Positions 40,504-51,615 of a stretch of DNA of 64,000 nt are shown piece after piece. The stretch covers positions 21,605-85,604 of the forward strand of contig JANBQS010000006.1 in the NCBI GenBank assembly GCA_027577415.1, in the 5' to 3' direction. Under the pieces are notes generated by a model. It searched no databases. It was not told where the DNA came from and saw nothing but the letters and a program-made list of their open reading frames with translations. This DNA comes from Coemansia sp. RSA 922. Lineage: Eukaryota > Kickxellomycota > Kickxellomycetes > Kickxellales > Kickxellaceae. The position numbers and the translations under genes are program-made. How positions within the stretch are numbered: the stretch's first letter is position 1; every line of letters starts with the position of its first letter.

Positions 40504-42159
40504 CTAGCAATGTGCGTTACCAAACACAAGTTTACAAAGTCGGGAGGCATATTTGCTATAAATTTCAGAGTGAATCAGCTCTTCCATACTCTCGTAAAAC
40601 TCAGAATCAATAGCATGGAGTGACCATATTAGATAAAGATTTGGACATACAAGAGCTAGAAGAGCTATATCCTCTGCTTCGCAGTCACGATTTGAAACCT
40701 TGCCCAAGTGCGTGTAAAAGACACGAAGATGGCTTGTCAATATGCCATATTTAGCAATTACGTCCGTGGGTTGATAACCATAACCAGCCTGCCTGAAAGA
40801 TCTGCTATGGTCACTAATAATACATGAAAGCTTTACAAGTGTAGGAAGTTTCTTGAGCAAGTCCATCACTCCGAATAAAGCCAGCTTCAACGTATAACAA
40901 TCCAATACTTGGATGTTATTAAAACCACCTCGCTGTACTGCACCCTTAAAACTGTCATATAGCATTGCTGTTGATAGTTTTAGACTACAAGTAGCGCCCG
41001 CCAATTTGCTTATGAATCTGCGTCTAGTAGACTCTGAAGCAACCGAGAGGTCACTTTTAATAAAGTCTCCACGAATATCTATCTCTCTCAAGTATTTAAA
41101 CTTGTTTTCAAATTCATGACATTCACTTAGCATTGTAGCTGTATCTCCATCCAAGATCACTGTCAGGCATTCTAGCGAGTCGCTATATCCACGGAATAGC
41201 ACATCGTCAGCATATGGAAAATGAACCAGTATTTTTAGGCTCTTCAATTTACGAAAAGGCGTAATATCTGGAACAGCCACCCTTTTTAGTGAACCACTCA
41301 AGCCGCATTGAAGTAATTGCAAGTGCAGCATGTTTGGATAGACAACAGCATTACCTTTATAATCATAAAATAGCACTAATGAATTGCCCAATTCAACGCT
41401 CAGGCTGATCAGCGTACTGGCGCATTTATGAACCAGAGAAGCGCGTAAATCCTGCAAGTTCTCACAGCGCAAGTTTAGCGTGGTGACCAAGGGAAAAGTG
41501 TCGATGGTTGATGTGCACTTGAAAGTAATCACACCAAGGTCGAGATTTGAGTACTTGGTACCGGTACACAGAGAGTTTGAAAGTACGCCAAATACACTTT
41601 CAACCAATTTATCGACATACCATGATCCGCCCGTGCACAAGACTTCCGCAGTTTCCATGGCAAAGCAATGCGACTTTAGTAGCCGAGTAAATTCAAGAGC
41701 ATTGTGAGTGGTAATATCCATTGCACTGGTAGATCTAGTAGAATTTTTAGTAATAGCGAGGGTAAGCTTATAGACAATAGGAAATCCCTTCCTGGTTCCC
41801 ACAAACTCTGAGAGCAGAGTGTGAGCAACTCCACTTACAATACTAGACAACGAGACACTTATTCGGAGCCTTCTTACAGCATTTTCTGCACCATGTTGTA
41901 GCTTGGATTCTTTTGTCCAAGTTGGACAATCCATACTAACCCTATTATTTATAGAGTCGATATTCAGGCTTAACTTACTCCAAGCGTGTTCTAAGGCTGC
42001 TTGTCGCCAACTAGTGCATACAGACATTAACTCTTTTATAGTGTCATCGAGGCGTTCTGCGCGGTCCTTTGATACCCTGTAGTTGGCCACTGACCATTTA
42101 ATAATAAGGTGCAAGAGATTAGAAGGAAGAGCTTGTGCTATCGAGACGCACTTGGACAT
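40504..42159 (-). CDS. F-box-like DDVLFRGN-family protein (551 aa)
   Basis: Starts MSKCVSIAQALPSNLLHLII; TSWRQAALEHAWSKL follows at about residues 48-62. The signature reads FPYADDVLFRGY near residue 315 (last Asn replaced by Tyr), then SLECLTVIL. The C-terminus has LALVCPNLYLIW and YSKYASRLCKLVF. It groups with the genes at 1692 and 42422 by the AQALP start and the KYAS-RL end. Intact; function unknown. Confidence 0.75.
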   Translation of the reverse strand: MSKCVSIAQALPSNLLHLIIKWSVANYRVSKDRAERLDDTIKELMSVCTSWRQAALEHAWSKLSLNIDSINNRVSMDCPTWTKESKLQHGAENAVRRLRISVSLSSIVSGVAHTLLSEFVGTRKGFPIVYKLTLAITKNSTRSTSAMDITTHNALEFTRLLKSHCFAMETAEVLCTGGSWYVDKLVESVFGVLSNSLCTGTKYSNLDLGVITFKCTSTIDTFPLVTTLNLRCENLQDLRASLVHKCASTLISLSVELGNSLVLFYDYKGNAVVYPNMLHLQLLQCGLSGSLKRVAVPDITPFRKLKSLKILVHFPYADDVLFRGYSDSLECLTVILDGDTATMLSECHEFENKFKYLREIDIRGDFIKSDLSVASESTRRRFISKLAGATCSLKLSTAMLYDSFKGAVQRGGFNNIQVLDCYTLKLALFGVMDLLKKLPTLVKLSCIISDHSRSFRQAGYGYQPTDVIAKYGILTSHLRVFYTHLGKVSNRDCEAEDIALLALVCPNLYLIWSLHAIDSEFYESMEELIHSEIYSKYASRLCKLVFGNAHC

Positions 42160-42421
42160 TGATTGTGAGAAAATAAAAAGTTAATAGAGGAATAGAAAAA
42201 ATAAAATAAAAGTAGTGCTAGCTAGAAGAAAGAAAGTGTGACAGCAAAAGAAAAGAGCCCTTTCATTTTTTTCCTTCAAAGATATAAAGATTCCTTTATT
42301 TAGCTCTCTCCCCACCCTTTTTGCCAGGCAAAAAAAAAACACAAAGGCAATAGTAAAAAAATAATCTTCTTATTTAGGTATGTCTAAAGTAAAGTAGTTA
42401 GAGTATAAAATTTTCTGCTAC

Positions 42422-44057
42422 TTATAAATTGCGCATAAAAAGTCTATTGAGTCTTGACGCGTATTTGCTATATAGGCCACTCTGAAGCGCATTAGCAAGG
42501 TAGTTATTGTAATCAGGAATTAAATCCAAATACACATCAGCCCTACAAAACTTTGGACAAGCCAGACCCAGCAATAAAATATAATTCAACAAATCCTCAC
42601 TAGACTGTCCACTATAACCAGCCATACACCAGATTTGAAAGTTTCTTCCAACCCCACTATACGTAGCTATATGGTCAGGTAATATGTCCTAGTTCTGAGC
42701 CCAGGCTTTCAATACTGCATCGGAGTTTGGTCAAGACTGGAAATACTTTCAGCAAGCACAATACGTTATAAAATGACAATCCTCCTGAGCTCATATCAAA
42801 TACTTGGACGTTATTGAAACAACCACTGTTTTCAGCTACTAGCATTCTAGTCAATAGCGATGGTGGTAATGCCAAGTATTTTGCACTATGTGACAAACAA
42901 CCCAAGAACTTGTTCATAATGGTTTCAGAGACAAGAGAAATATCCTCATTCCCAACAATCTCACTCACACTCACAGTCCGCAAGGCCTTGCGCTTGCTAT
43001 CAAACACATTTCTTCTATATAGCATCTCCACAATATCTTTACAAACAGGAATATCCAAATACCTCAATGTGGCATTATTGCCACGGAACAATACATCGTC
43101 GGCAAATGGGTAAGCCAAAGATATCTTTGCGTATTTCAGCACCGGGAATACCACCAAGTCACTCATCTCTGCGTTTACACCAAAGTGTGCGCGATTGCAG
43201 TAGTACATTTGCAAGTATTGTAAATTAGGGTAAACCACATTACCACCAATCCCATCACAGAGCATTGTGGTAGCATCGCTTATACCAATACTAAGATATT
43301 GAAGCACAGGCGACGACCTAGTTACTAAACTAGTATAAATAGTTGGCGATACTAGGCAATTTAGTTCAAGCCTAGAAAGCAAAGGAAGAGTGTCAATAGT
43401 TGAATGTTTAACAATGACGCTACCCAAGTTTAGTATCGCATATTGTGTATCCTTATATATCGAATTTCCAAACAATCTTAGATACTCTTCATCATGGAGT
43501 TCTATTCCAGATTCCTCTGTAGCCACTACTGCATCTTCACTGGAGCACGTCAATTTCACTGCTGCTGTCAAAGGTACCAATGACTTTAGAAACTTTGCAC
43601 ACTCGATAATATTAGTAACAGCTATCTCGCCTTGAATCTCGCTCTTACAGTCACTAACAGTAACAAATAATTTGTTTACAATAGGAAACCCCTTTAAATC
43701 ACCGACATAATCCATTAAGAGTTTACTGGCTGTGCCGTTTGTAATACTAGACATGGAAACACCCACATGAAACTCTCTGATCAGATGTAGAGCGTTATCG
43801 GGTAGTCCATTATTCTTTATCCATCTCGGTCTAGTCAAACGAACGGTCTGGTTATTAATGTTAATCTGTAGTTTTCTCCACAAAAATTCAAAAGATACTT
43901 GTCGCCAAGCAGAACATACAAGCAATAGCTCTCGTAGATTGTATGTCCAATACGTACGACCTCTAAATGGAGACCACGATTCACTGACTATCTTTTTGAT
44001 AATAATACGTAATACTTCAATTGGAAGCTGTTGAGCCAGTGAGATAAAAGTAGGCAT
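42422..44057 (-). pseudogene. F-box-like DDVLFRGN-family gene with one frameshift
   Basis: From ATG 44057 (MPTFISLAQQLPIEVLRIII) the frame runs 460 codons with YPFADDVLFRGNNATLRYL near residue 317, then stops at 42675 right after GSELGHIT. The family C-terminus continues one base out of frame (PDHIATYSGVGRNFQIW, then LLLGLACPKF and YSKYASRLNRLF) to a stop at 42422. One base is missing or extra at about 42675-42680. Everything else is intact, so this is either a very young pseudogene or a sequencing error. Confidence 0.7.
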
Positions 44058-44444
44058 GACGAGTACAATAAGAGAAAATAATGTGTAATTTGAAAAAATA
44101 AAGTGAAAACGAAAGAGAAAGAGAAAGAAAAAATATTTGTTTTCTCGTTTTTGTTAAAAGACACACGATTTACTCTTGTCTTTGACTGCTCTTTCTTTCT
44201 TTCCTTCTTTCTATTTATTTTCTTTCTTTTCTTATTGAGTGTACCGACATAAAGAGGCATCAAAAAGAACTAGTTGGTCTCTTTATACACCAACATGTCA
44301 CAACCACCCCCAGTTAGCCATCGCACGTCCTTGTGTAACAAAAACCATCAACCCACAAGATAAGAGGACCACCTGTGTCCACTGATTGTTTTTTTTTCTA
44401 CGAGAGAAACTTGCCAAAAAGAGTACATTAAATACAATATCTTA
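44058..44444. other. Intergenic, divergent promoters
   Basis: About 390 bp between the F-box-like gene (minus) and the NDP kinase gene (plus), with long purine/pyrimidine tracts (44099-44230). No gene seen. Confidence 0.5.
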
Positions 44445-44948
44445 ATGTATATACCCTTTCGCCATATCGCCAGTAGGCAAATACACGCAGTAGCATCAGG
44501 GCCTCGCGATCTAGTGACCCTGGCTCTGCTCAAACCCGATCTGCTAGCCAACCCACAGACCGTAGAGAACATAATAGATGAGATCAAGCGTACGCCCGGA
44601 CTACAAATTGTCAAAAGAGCAGAGCTGTTTTGGACGCAGGAACAAGCAGAGCAGTTCTACGATGAACATCGCAATCGGTTCTTTTACCGACGACTTGTCG
44701 ACTACATGACTTCAGGACCAATGCAAGCCCTGGCACTACGTGGACCGCAGGCAATAACTGTGTGGCGGGAGATGATGGGCTCGACTCACCCTGTGCGTAT
44801 GCGAGTACTCAATGGCACCTGCTTGCGAGCTCGGTACGGTTTGACTGACACGCGGAACTCGTTTCATGGTTCTGATTCTCCTGCGTCAGCTGCGCGCGAG
44901 CTGGCATTTGTCTTTGGCGAGCAAGCACTTTGCAAAATTGAGCTATAG
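44445..44948 (+). CDS. Nucleoside diphosphate kinase, NME6-type
   Basis: 167 residues. A short basic N-terminus (MYIPFRHIASRQIH) could be a mitochondrial presequence. The kinase fold shows LALLKPD (nucleotide contact), FFYRRLVDYMTSGP, WREMMGSTHP, R-x-RYGLTDTRNSFHGSDS with the phospho-accepting His141, and a terminal ELAFVFGEQALC. The FYRRLVDYM-GP and MGSTHP segments and the TDTRN-HGSDS box point to the divergent NME6 branch. The enzyme would move phosphate from ATP to other NDPs. Convergent with LPMO C, stops 97 bp apart. Confidence 0.88.
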   Translation: MYIPFRHIASRQIHAVASGPRDLVTLALLKPDLLANPQTVENIIDEIKRTPGLQIVKRAELFWTQEQAEQFYDEHRNRFFYRRLVDYMTSGPMQALALRGPQAITVWREMMGSTHPVRMRVLNGTCLRARYGLTDTRNSFHGSDSPASAARELAFVFGEQALCKIEL

Positions 44949-45045
44949 GTCATCAATGTTAAGGAATTTTACACGGAAAAAATGATGAGGAAAGCTATTG
45001 AAGTCATGAGGAGATGCGAGGAGTGAAAGTGAGTGGATTTTGAGG

Positions 45046-46155
45046 TTAAGGCCAGTCGCAAGCAATCGACGAGCCGCTGGTCTTGCAAGTAGTTCCAGCC
45101 GCGCAAGAGTATGTAGGCGACCAGGACCCATAGAGGCAGTACTGGTACCCGCTACCCGACGGCGAGCAACGCAGAGCCGAACCGGAGCATGAACCCGCCG
45201 CCGCGGCGTTTCCCGGCAAGGTCGAGTAAGGGACAGGCAGAGCTGTTGGAACCACAGGACCGGGCGTAGTGGTCGGCTGGGGAGCAGTGCTGTAAACAAC
45301 CGGAGGCGTCTTGGAGTAGGCCCCAGCAGGGGTCTTTGGGGCAGTCGGCGCAGTCGTGTAAGCGGGAGAAGGAACAGTCAAAGTTTTGACCGCAGTTGGG
45401 GCGACTGGAGCAGGCGAAGAGTAGGCGACCGTCGACGCGGGGTTGTGGGCAACTGGCGAGTTAGGGGTGTCGATGTACTGGCCGCCACTTCCACTTCCAC
45501 CACCGCTGCTGCTGCCATTCCCCGAGACAGTAATGGTGGTAGCGTTGTTGTAGTAGTTGGCACCGGTATCAAAGCTGCCGCTGAACTCGGGGATGGTCGG
45601 GTATCCGTTGTGGTTAGCAATAGTCATCTGCTTTCCAGTATACGGCGCCGATCCGCCCTTGATAGCGACATCAGCACAGTTCATGTAGAACTCACGGTTA
45701 CCGATGGCGTTGACCCAAGTCCAGGCAAACACGACCTTGTCAGAGCCGGGCAGACCCGCAGGCAAGCCAAAAGTGTACTGGCGCGTGCCCTGATCGGCGC
45801 CAAAGCAGCGACCCAGCACCTGGTACACAACGACAAAAGTATTGCCGCCATCGTACGACAGGGAGAACTCGCAGTGTCCACCGCCATGAGGCGCTCCGCC
45901 AGGCGCAAAAGTCACAGTGACAGACTGACCGGCAGTCCAAGTGGCTGATGGGGAGGGGAACGGAACAGTGTGCTTGCACAGCGGCTCACTGCCGCCCAGT
46001 GGCGACGACATCGAGTAGTCCAAAGACTGGCCAGCCGGGAGCGCGGGACAGTTCTGGCCGTTAGGAGAGTAGCGAGGGCACGGCGAGATAATAGCCATGT
46101 GCGCCGAAACAGAAGCCACCACCAGGGCAGCAGCAGAAATGATCTTGACCAGCAT
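45046..46155 (-). CDS. AA11-type LPMO with CBM19-like domain (LPMO C)
   Basis: 369 residues from ATG 46155 (MLVKII). Signal peptide ends SVSA|H, mature His = His19. Second His in PHGGGHCEFS; Tyr in NREFYMNCAD; VFAWTWVNAIGN precedes it. A Ser/Gly then Pro/Thr/Ala linker (about residues 213-320) leads to the C-terminal CBM19-like six-Cys module (CSGSALRC, YQYCLYGSW, CAAGTTC, IACDWP). First gene of the 45-57 kb chitin cluster. The core is closest in pattern to LPMO B. Confidence 0.9.
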   Translation of the reverse strand: MLVKIISAAALVVASVSAHMAIISPCPRYSPNGQNCPALPAGQSLDYSMSSPLGGSEPLCKHTVPFPSPSATWTAGQSVTVTFAPGGAPHGGGHCEFSLSYDGGNTFVVVYQVLGRCFGADQGTRQYTFGLPAGLPGSDKVVFAWTWVNAIGNREFYMNCADVAIKGGSAPYTGKQMTIANHNGYPTIPEFSGSFDTGANYYNNATTITVSGNGSSSGGGSGSGGQYIDTPNSPVAHNPASTVAYSSPAPVAPTAVKTLTVPSPAYTTAPTAPKTPAGAYSKTPPVVYSTAPQPTTTPGPVVPTALPVPYSTLPGNAAAAGSCSGSALRCSPSGSGYQYCLYGSWSPTYSCAAGTTCKTSGSSIACDWP

Positions 46156-46690
46156 CAAAAGTACGTACTAGTGCGATAAAAAAGAAGTGGGCGTTAAAGT
46201 GGGCTAAATACGGTCCAGCGTATAAAGCAGATATGCAAGTTACTAAAGGTGGAGAGGGGGGAAAAGTCGATGTTTACAAGCCAGTTGTCGGACGTAACAA
46301 GGAAGGGGTGGGGGTGGGAGCGGGCGGTCCCTTTTATACGTTGAAGTGAGGAGGAGTGACAAGAGGCTCGGAACTTTTTTTAGACACGGCTTGATATTTT
46401 GTCACCCGCTCATTGTCAGCAAAAGCTAAAGCAAAGCCACTTTGATCAAACAATGCGTTGGCCCACTCACCCGCGTCACATGGCGCGTCTTCCAAGGACG
46501 ATCGCCCTCATCAGGACTGGCAAGGGGTGCTGAGTAACATGAGGGATCGGCGTCTTTGGATTAAACTCCGACTTGCCTTCCATCTCGCGCATGTTTTGGC
46601 AAAGATCAAAAAGCGTAAAAGTGCGAAAGGTCATTACAATTTTATTGCACAAAAGAGCTTACAATAAAAAAAGTCATTAATATGCCAAGC
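46156..46690. other. Intergenic upstream of LPMO C
   Basis: No gene. A minus-strand TATA box (ttttatacg on the plus strand, about 46330-46338) lies about 175 bp before the start codon of LPMO C. Confidence 0.55.
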
Positions 46691-47812
46691 TCATGGATAG
46701 CCGCAATAGATGCCGCTGCCAGCACTCTTGCATGCGGTACCACCGCCGCAGCTGTACGTTTGACTCCAGGCACCGCCTACACACACGATGAAGCCTGCAC
46801 CCGAGCACTGCATAGCACCGGGGCTGCAAGACCCACTGCCGCCGGTTTTGGCTTCGTGAGGAATGTTGCCATTGCCATTGCCTGCAGCATAGGTGGGTGA
46901 CGCCACAGGAGGAGCGCTTGACACGGGAGCCGAGTATGAAGCCGGCATTGCGCGAGTGGAATATGCAGGAGTGGGAGATGCAGCGGGGACCGAGTATGAC
47001 GCCGGCATTGGGCGCGTGGAGTAGGCAAGAGTTGGAGACGCCACTGGAGGAGCGCTTGACACTGGGGCAGTCGCAGTGGCGTACGGAGGGTTGGGACTGG
47101 CTGGGGGCTGGCTGCCGCCGCTGGGAGACACAGTGATGTTCTTGGCACCAGTGTAGTGCTCCATGCCGGTCTCGTAGTTGCCATTGAACTCGGGGATGGT
47201 CGGATATCCAGGGTAGTTGGCGACGACCATCTGAGGACCAGTGTACGACTTGGACGATCCGCCCTTGATAGCAACGTCGGCACAGTTCATGTAGAACTCG
47301 CGGTTGCCCGAGGCATTGACCCACGACCAGGCAAAGACGGCCTTGTCACTCGATGGCAGATCGGCAGGCAAGTTGAAAGTGTAGCTGAGAATAGTCGCCG
47401 TGTTGGTCAGGCTTGCTGGCTTGGAGCCCAGGAAGCAGTAGCGGAGCTCGCGATGGATGACGGCAAATGTCTTGCCATTATCGTACGACATGGAAAACTC
47501 GCAGTTGCCACCCGAGTGAATGGCAGCGCTGGGGTTGAACTTGATAGTCACCGACTGACCGGCAGTCCAGGTGGCCGAGGGCGTCGCATATGGCGTCGTA
47601 TGGCGGCAAAGGGGCATAGTTCCGCCCAGCTGCACAGAGCTGATGGGGCCGTTGATGGCCTTCTCGGCAATGTCCAGCGATTCGCCAGCCGGGAGAGCTG
47701 GGCAGTTCTCGCCCACTGGAGAGTAACGTGGGCAGGGACTAATGATCGAGACGTGGCCCGCTGCCAGACCAGCGAGGGCTATGATACAACTAAGGACGGC
47801 GGAGTACTTCAT
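46691..47812 (-). CDS. AA11-type LPMO with CBM19-like domain (LPMO D)
   Basis: 373 residues from ATG 47812. Signal peptide ends LAAG|H, mature His = His20. Second His in IHSGGNCEFS; Tyr in NREFYMNCAD. The linker (about 245-320) contains a repeated block (ASPTPAYSTR and MPASYS occurring twice). C-terminal CBM19-like module: CSPGAMQC, FIVCVGGAW, CGGGTAC, IYCGYP. A 123-bp stretch of the core (47225-47347) is identical to LPMO E (52081-52203), so the two are recent duplicates or exchange sequence. Confidence 0.9.
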   Translation of the reverse strand: MKYSAVLSCIIALAGLAAGHVSIISPCPRYSPVGENCPALPAGESLDIAEKAINGPISSVQLGGTMPLCRHTTPYATPSATWTAGQSVTIKFNPSAAIHSGGNCEFSMSYDNGKTFAVIHRELRYCFLGSKPASLTNTATILSYTFNLPADLPSSDKAVFAWSWVNASGNREFYMNCADVAIKGGSSKSYTGPQMVVANYPGYPTIPEFNGNYETGMEHYTGAKNITVSPSGGSQPPASPNPPYATATAPVSSAPPVASPTLAYSTRPMPASYSVPAASPTPAYSTRAMPASYSAPVSSAPPVASPTYAAGNGNGNIPHEAKTGGSGSCSPGAMQCSGAGFIVCVGGAWSQTYSCGGGTACKSAGSGIYCGYP

Positions 47813-48286
47813 TTTTGATCTGTGGCCAGACAGAACTCTTGACAGGAAAAAGACGGGGGTTTTGGGCGTAAGTGACAGGTAGTAGAAGGGGAGATTTGCT
47901 GTGAACGACCGGCGTACACAAGTGCAAGAGGAGGGGCGGTAAGTACAAGGAGATGACTATATTTTTGATGCGCACAGCGGATGAAGAAGACCAGAGGAGA
48001 GGGTGCCCGCCCCTGCCCTCTTTATATGCGCAGCGAGAGGGAGAGCTAGCATTGCTTCAATCACGTAAGCTCCTATTGTGCCGTGAGCGCCAGTGAAAGG
48101 CACTGAGAGGAGGATCTGCACCTCGTCTTTTTTGCTTTGTCGCAGCTTGAACAATGGCCACTCGGCAAGCACATCAAAATCAGGCCCAAAACTTTACCCC
48201 AAAAGGCGGTCTTCGCAGCGATCTAAAAGACAAGTTAAAAGCACACATGTTGCATTTATTCTTTATATCTAATTAAACGATTTTTT
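47813..48286. other. Promoter region of LPMO D
   Basis: No gene. On the minus strand a TATA-like element (tttatatg on the plus strand at about 48021) lies about 210 bp upstream of the LPMO D start, followed further upstream by an element shared with LPMO E. Confidence 0.55.
48061..48070 (-). promoter_or_regulatory. Shared upstream element TCACGTAAGC (LPMO D)
   Basis: The decamer TCACGTAAGC lies about 40 bp upstream of the TATA-like element and 249 bp upstream of the LPMO D start. The same decamer, followed at similar distance by a tattgtg/tgttgtg and then a gaaagg motif, occurs upstream of LPMO E at 52847. It looks like a conserved activator site; the factor is unknown. Confidence 0.45.
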
Positions 48287-50858
48287 TTACTTCTTGGGCC
48301 ACGCGCAGTGGACGGCGTTGCCACCAAGGTTCTTACAAATAGTGCCTGGTCCGCAATCAAAGATCCGCCCCCAGTTTCCATTGCTACAGATACGGAACCC
48401 TGCTCCAATACATTCCATTTCGCCGTTAACGCAGCGCCTGACGCTGGAAGAAGATGCCGAAGTCGTGGGCTCTACAGCGCTGCTAGTAGGCTCGGCTGAG
48501 GAAGTAGGGGTAGGGGAAGGCTTAGACTCGGGCTCCGAGGAGCTGGGTGAGGACTCGGGCTCAGAAGAGCTAGGCGACGACTCGGGCTCAGAGGAGCTAG
48601 GCGACGACTCAGCCTCAGAAGAGCTGGGCGACGACTCAGCCTCNNNNNNNNNNNNNNNNNNNNNNNNNNNNNNNNNNNNNNNNNNNNNNNNNNNNNNNNN
48701 NNNNNNNNNNNNNNNNNNNNNNNNNNNNNNNNNNNNNNNNNNNNNNNNNNNNNNNNNNNNNNNNNNNNNNNNNNNNNNNNNNNNNNNNNNNNNNNNNNNN
48801 NNNNNNNNNNNNNNNNNNNNNNNNNNNNNNNNNNNNNNNNNNNNNNNNNNNNNNNNNNNNNNNNNNNNNNNNNNNNNNNNNNNNNNNNNNNNNNNNNNNN
48901 NNNNNNNNNNNNNNNNNNNNNNNNNNNNNNNNNGAGCTAGGCGACGATTCAGCCTCAGAGGAGCTAGGCGACGATTCAGCCTCAGAGGAGCTAGGCGATG
49001 ACTCGACCTCAGAAGAGCTAGGCGAAGACTCAGGCTCAGAGCTAGGCGACGACTCGGCCTCAGAGCTGGATGGAGAGGACTCGGGCTCGGAGGAGCTGGG
49101 TGAGGACTCAATCTCGGAGCTGGATGGAGAGGACTCAGGCTCGGAAGAGCTTGGCGACGACTCAGCCTCGGAAGAGCTGGATGGCGACGGCTCAACATCC
49201 GAAGAGTTGCTGTCGCTTGGAGTGGCAGATGAATCGGTGGAGTCGCTGGATGAAGCGGAAGACCCAGATGCCGAGGAGCTGCTAGGAGACGCAGAAGACT
49301 CGGAATCGGTGCTGCCGCTTGGGGTAGCCGAGGGTTCAGTTTCAGCGGAACTGCCGCTAGTCAAAGCAGAGGACTCGGAACCCGAGCTGATATTGCCCGA
49401 AGTGGCGGAAGAGCTGCTGTTAGCCGACGAGTCAGACTCACCTGCGGTACTAGACGGAGTGGGTGACTCAGGGCTTGAGGCGCTGCTCGATGGACCTGAA
49501 GAGCTTGAATCATTCGAGGTACTGGGGATAGCCGACGAGTCAGACTCTGAGGAGCCGTCGCTAGACGAGGCAGTGGGCTCGGATCCAGTCGCGCTGCTGC
49601 TAGGGGTGCCAGAGGTCTCTGGCTCTACTGTACTATAGACGGGCGTGGCCGAGGCCGAGGCGGATGATCCATTGGAGTTGCTGGCGGAGGCCGATGACTC
49701 GGACCCGGTGGCATTGCTTGACGAAGACGACGAACCAGACTCAATCGAGCTGTTGCTATCCGAGGCAGAATGGGTCTGTGTGGCGCTACCGCTAGTAGAG
49801 CCGGAAGAATTCGACGCTGCAGAGCTGTCACTAGGATTAACCGAGGAGTTAGATGCCGTGGCGCTGCTGGCCGTGGCAGAGGAGTTCGGCTCTCCGGTGC
49901 TGCTTGGATAAGCCGATGAGCCAGATCCAGCAGAACTGTCGCTACCCGAGGCCGAGTTGGTCGGTGTGGCGCTGTGGCTGCCACTGGCGGAGGCAGAAGA
50001 GTAAGACGCAGCAGAGCTATCACTTGTAAAGTCGGTATTGTCTGAATCCGAGCAGCTGGTGCTCACTGAAGGGAAGGGCGAGGGCGAGGCGGATGTGACA
50101 TAGCCACCGCTGGTACTAGCGGAACCAGAGTGGATTGGATCCGTGCAAGTGGTGCTGGCCGATCCCGTATGGTCGGATTCTGTGCAAGTAGTGTCGACAT
50201 CACTGGCCGATGAGGACGTAGCATAGCCGCTGCTAGCCGAAGGGGACGTAGCGTAGCCGCTGCTGGCAGAGCCGGATGTAGCGTAGCCTGACGTAACGTA
50301 ACCACTGCTGGCAGAACCAGACGTGGCATAGCCGCTGCTAGCATAGCCCGATGTAGCGTAACCGCTGCTGGCGGAAGCGGATGTAGGGAACTCGCTGGCA
50401 GAGACTGATGTAGTATAACCACCGCTGGCAGAAGAAGAAGCAGGCACCGATGTAGCATAACCGCTGCTAGCTGAGCCAGATGTTACAAGGCCACTACTAG
50501 CAGTGCCTGACGTGGCGTAACCGCTACTGGCCGAAGCAGGTGTAGCGTAGCCTGACGTAGCATAGCCTGACGTAGCATAGCCTGACGTAGCATAACCTGA
50601 AGTAACATAGCCTGACGTAGCATAGCCACTACTTGCGGAACCAGATGTAACGTAACCACCGCTTGTCGAGACATAAGGGATGGAAGATAGGAAACTACTA
50701 CTTGTCGACACATGGGGAGCTGACGACAAGACATTGCTGGTTGTCGATGAGCGGATCGGGACGACAGGGCAGCGGTTGACCTCTACTGAGCTAGCAGAGG
50801 TCAGCCCGCCGAAAACTGCGATGCAAGCGAGAGCAGAGATGGTGATACTTGTCCTCAT
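48287..50858 (-). CDS. Ser-rich chitin-binding protein with CBM19-like end, no LPMO domain
   Basis: From ATG 50858, a signal peptide (MRTSITISALACIAVFGGLTS) is followed by YATSG/SASSGYATSG repeats (about residues 65-225), a long Ser/Thr/Glu-rich region, and nine-residue ESSPSSSEP/EAESSPSSS repeats interrupted by a 290-base N gap (48644-48933). Beyond the gap the repeats resume in a frame ending with the CBM19-like six-Cys module (CVNGEMEC, FRICSNGNW, CGPGTIC, VHCAWP) and KK at 48287. The frames on the two sides of the gap differ, which a wrong gap length explains. No catalytic domain: likely a heavily O-glycosylated wall or extracellular chitin-binding protein. It sits in the middle of five LPMO genes. 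Confidence 0.78.
48480..49200. repeat. 27-bp coding tandem repeat with assembly gap
   Basis: Repeats of about 27 bp (gagctaggcgacgactcagcctcaga type) encode a nine-residue Ser/Pro/Glu unit on the minus strand. The array holds the N gap 48644-48933, so copy number is uncertain and probably varies between strains. Confidence 0.85.
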
Positions 50859-51615
50859 TATAGTGAACAGGCGGCTGATATAATTATTCGAAATGAATCG
50901 GCAAAGTTACAGCACAGCGAGTTGACGAGTTTGTGAATAAAGGAAATAGAGGATGGGAGAGCTAGAGAGGCTTTTCAGAATAGCGGCTGAGAAGATGATG
51001 ACCTTTTATACTATTAATTTTCTTGTAGAATGTTATCGCAGCTCCCTCGTGTTTTGTACAACGTACTCACGACCTCCGAGTAATAAAACAAAAGACATTC
51101 TAGAAGTTCGTTACACGACCCCCCCTTTTTTCGCTGTCTTGTATGACAAGCCTATCCTCCCCAACGCGTAGTCGTCTCACCAATTCGCTATCAAAATGCT
51201 TCCCCATCGAGTAACGGGAACACGAGGCACACACCAGGAAATTACTTCCTTTCTAGCTTGTGCCATTATTTATCCGCGTTCAAACATGGATGGGCAGGCT
51301 CGTCACAAGTTACGCAATCCTATCAAGATACTATTGGTGCTAATTGTTTGTGAGATATATATTGCTCAGCAAGTTTCATAATTTCCGGTCGAGCTGGTTT
51401 CTTTCCGAAAAGTGCGCAACTCGGCTGGAAATGGAAACATCGGCCTTACGAATCAAAAGGATATTCGAGCTCGTGAAAATTTAGCAACAATCTTACAATC
51501 CTTCGGCCGACTTTATACATTTTTTTTCCAATGTCACTGCATGTTAGTTCCATGAAGCCTGGATTTAATTTTGTTACAAATGTTTAAGAATTAAAAAAAA
51601 GACTACTCTGCAACT
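50859..51615. other. Intergenic, no gene seen
   Basis: About 0.75 kb between the Ser-rich protein's start and the end of LPMO E. A TATA-like ttttatac (about 51003) could serve the minus-strand Ser-rich gene at 145 bp distance. Confidence 0.5.

Noticed and set aside
48294..49911. Long plus-strand acidic frames opposite the Ser-rich protein
   Set aside because: Antisense shadows of the Ser/Glu repeats; the minus strand has the signal peptide and CBM19-like end.
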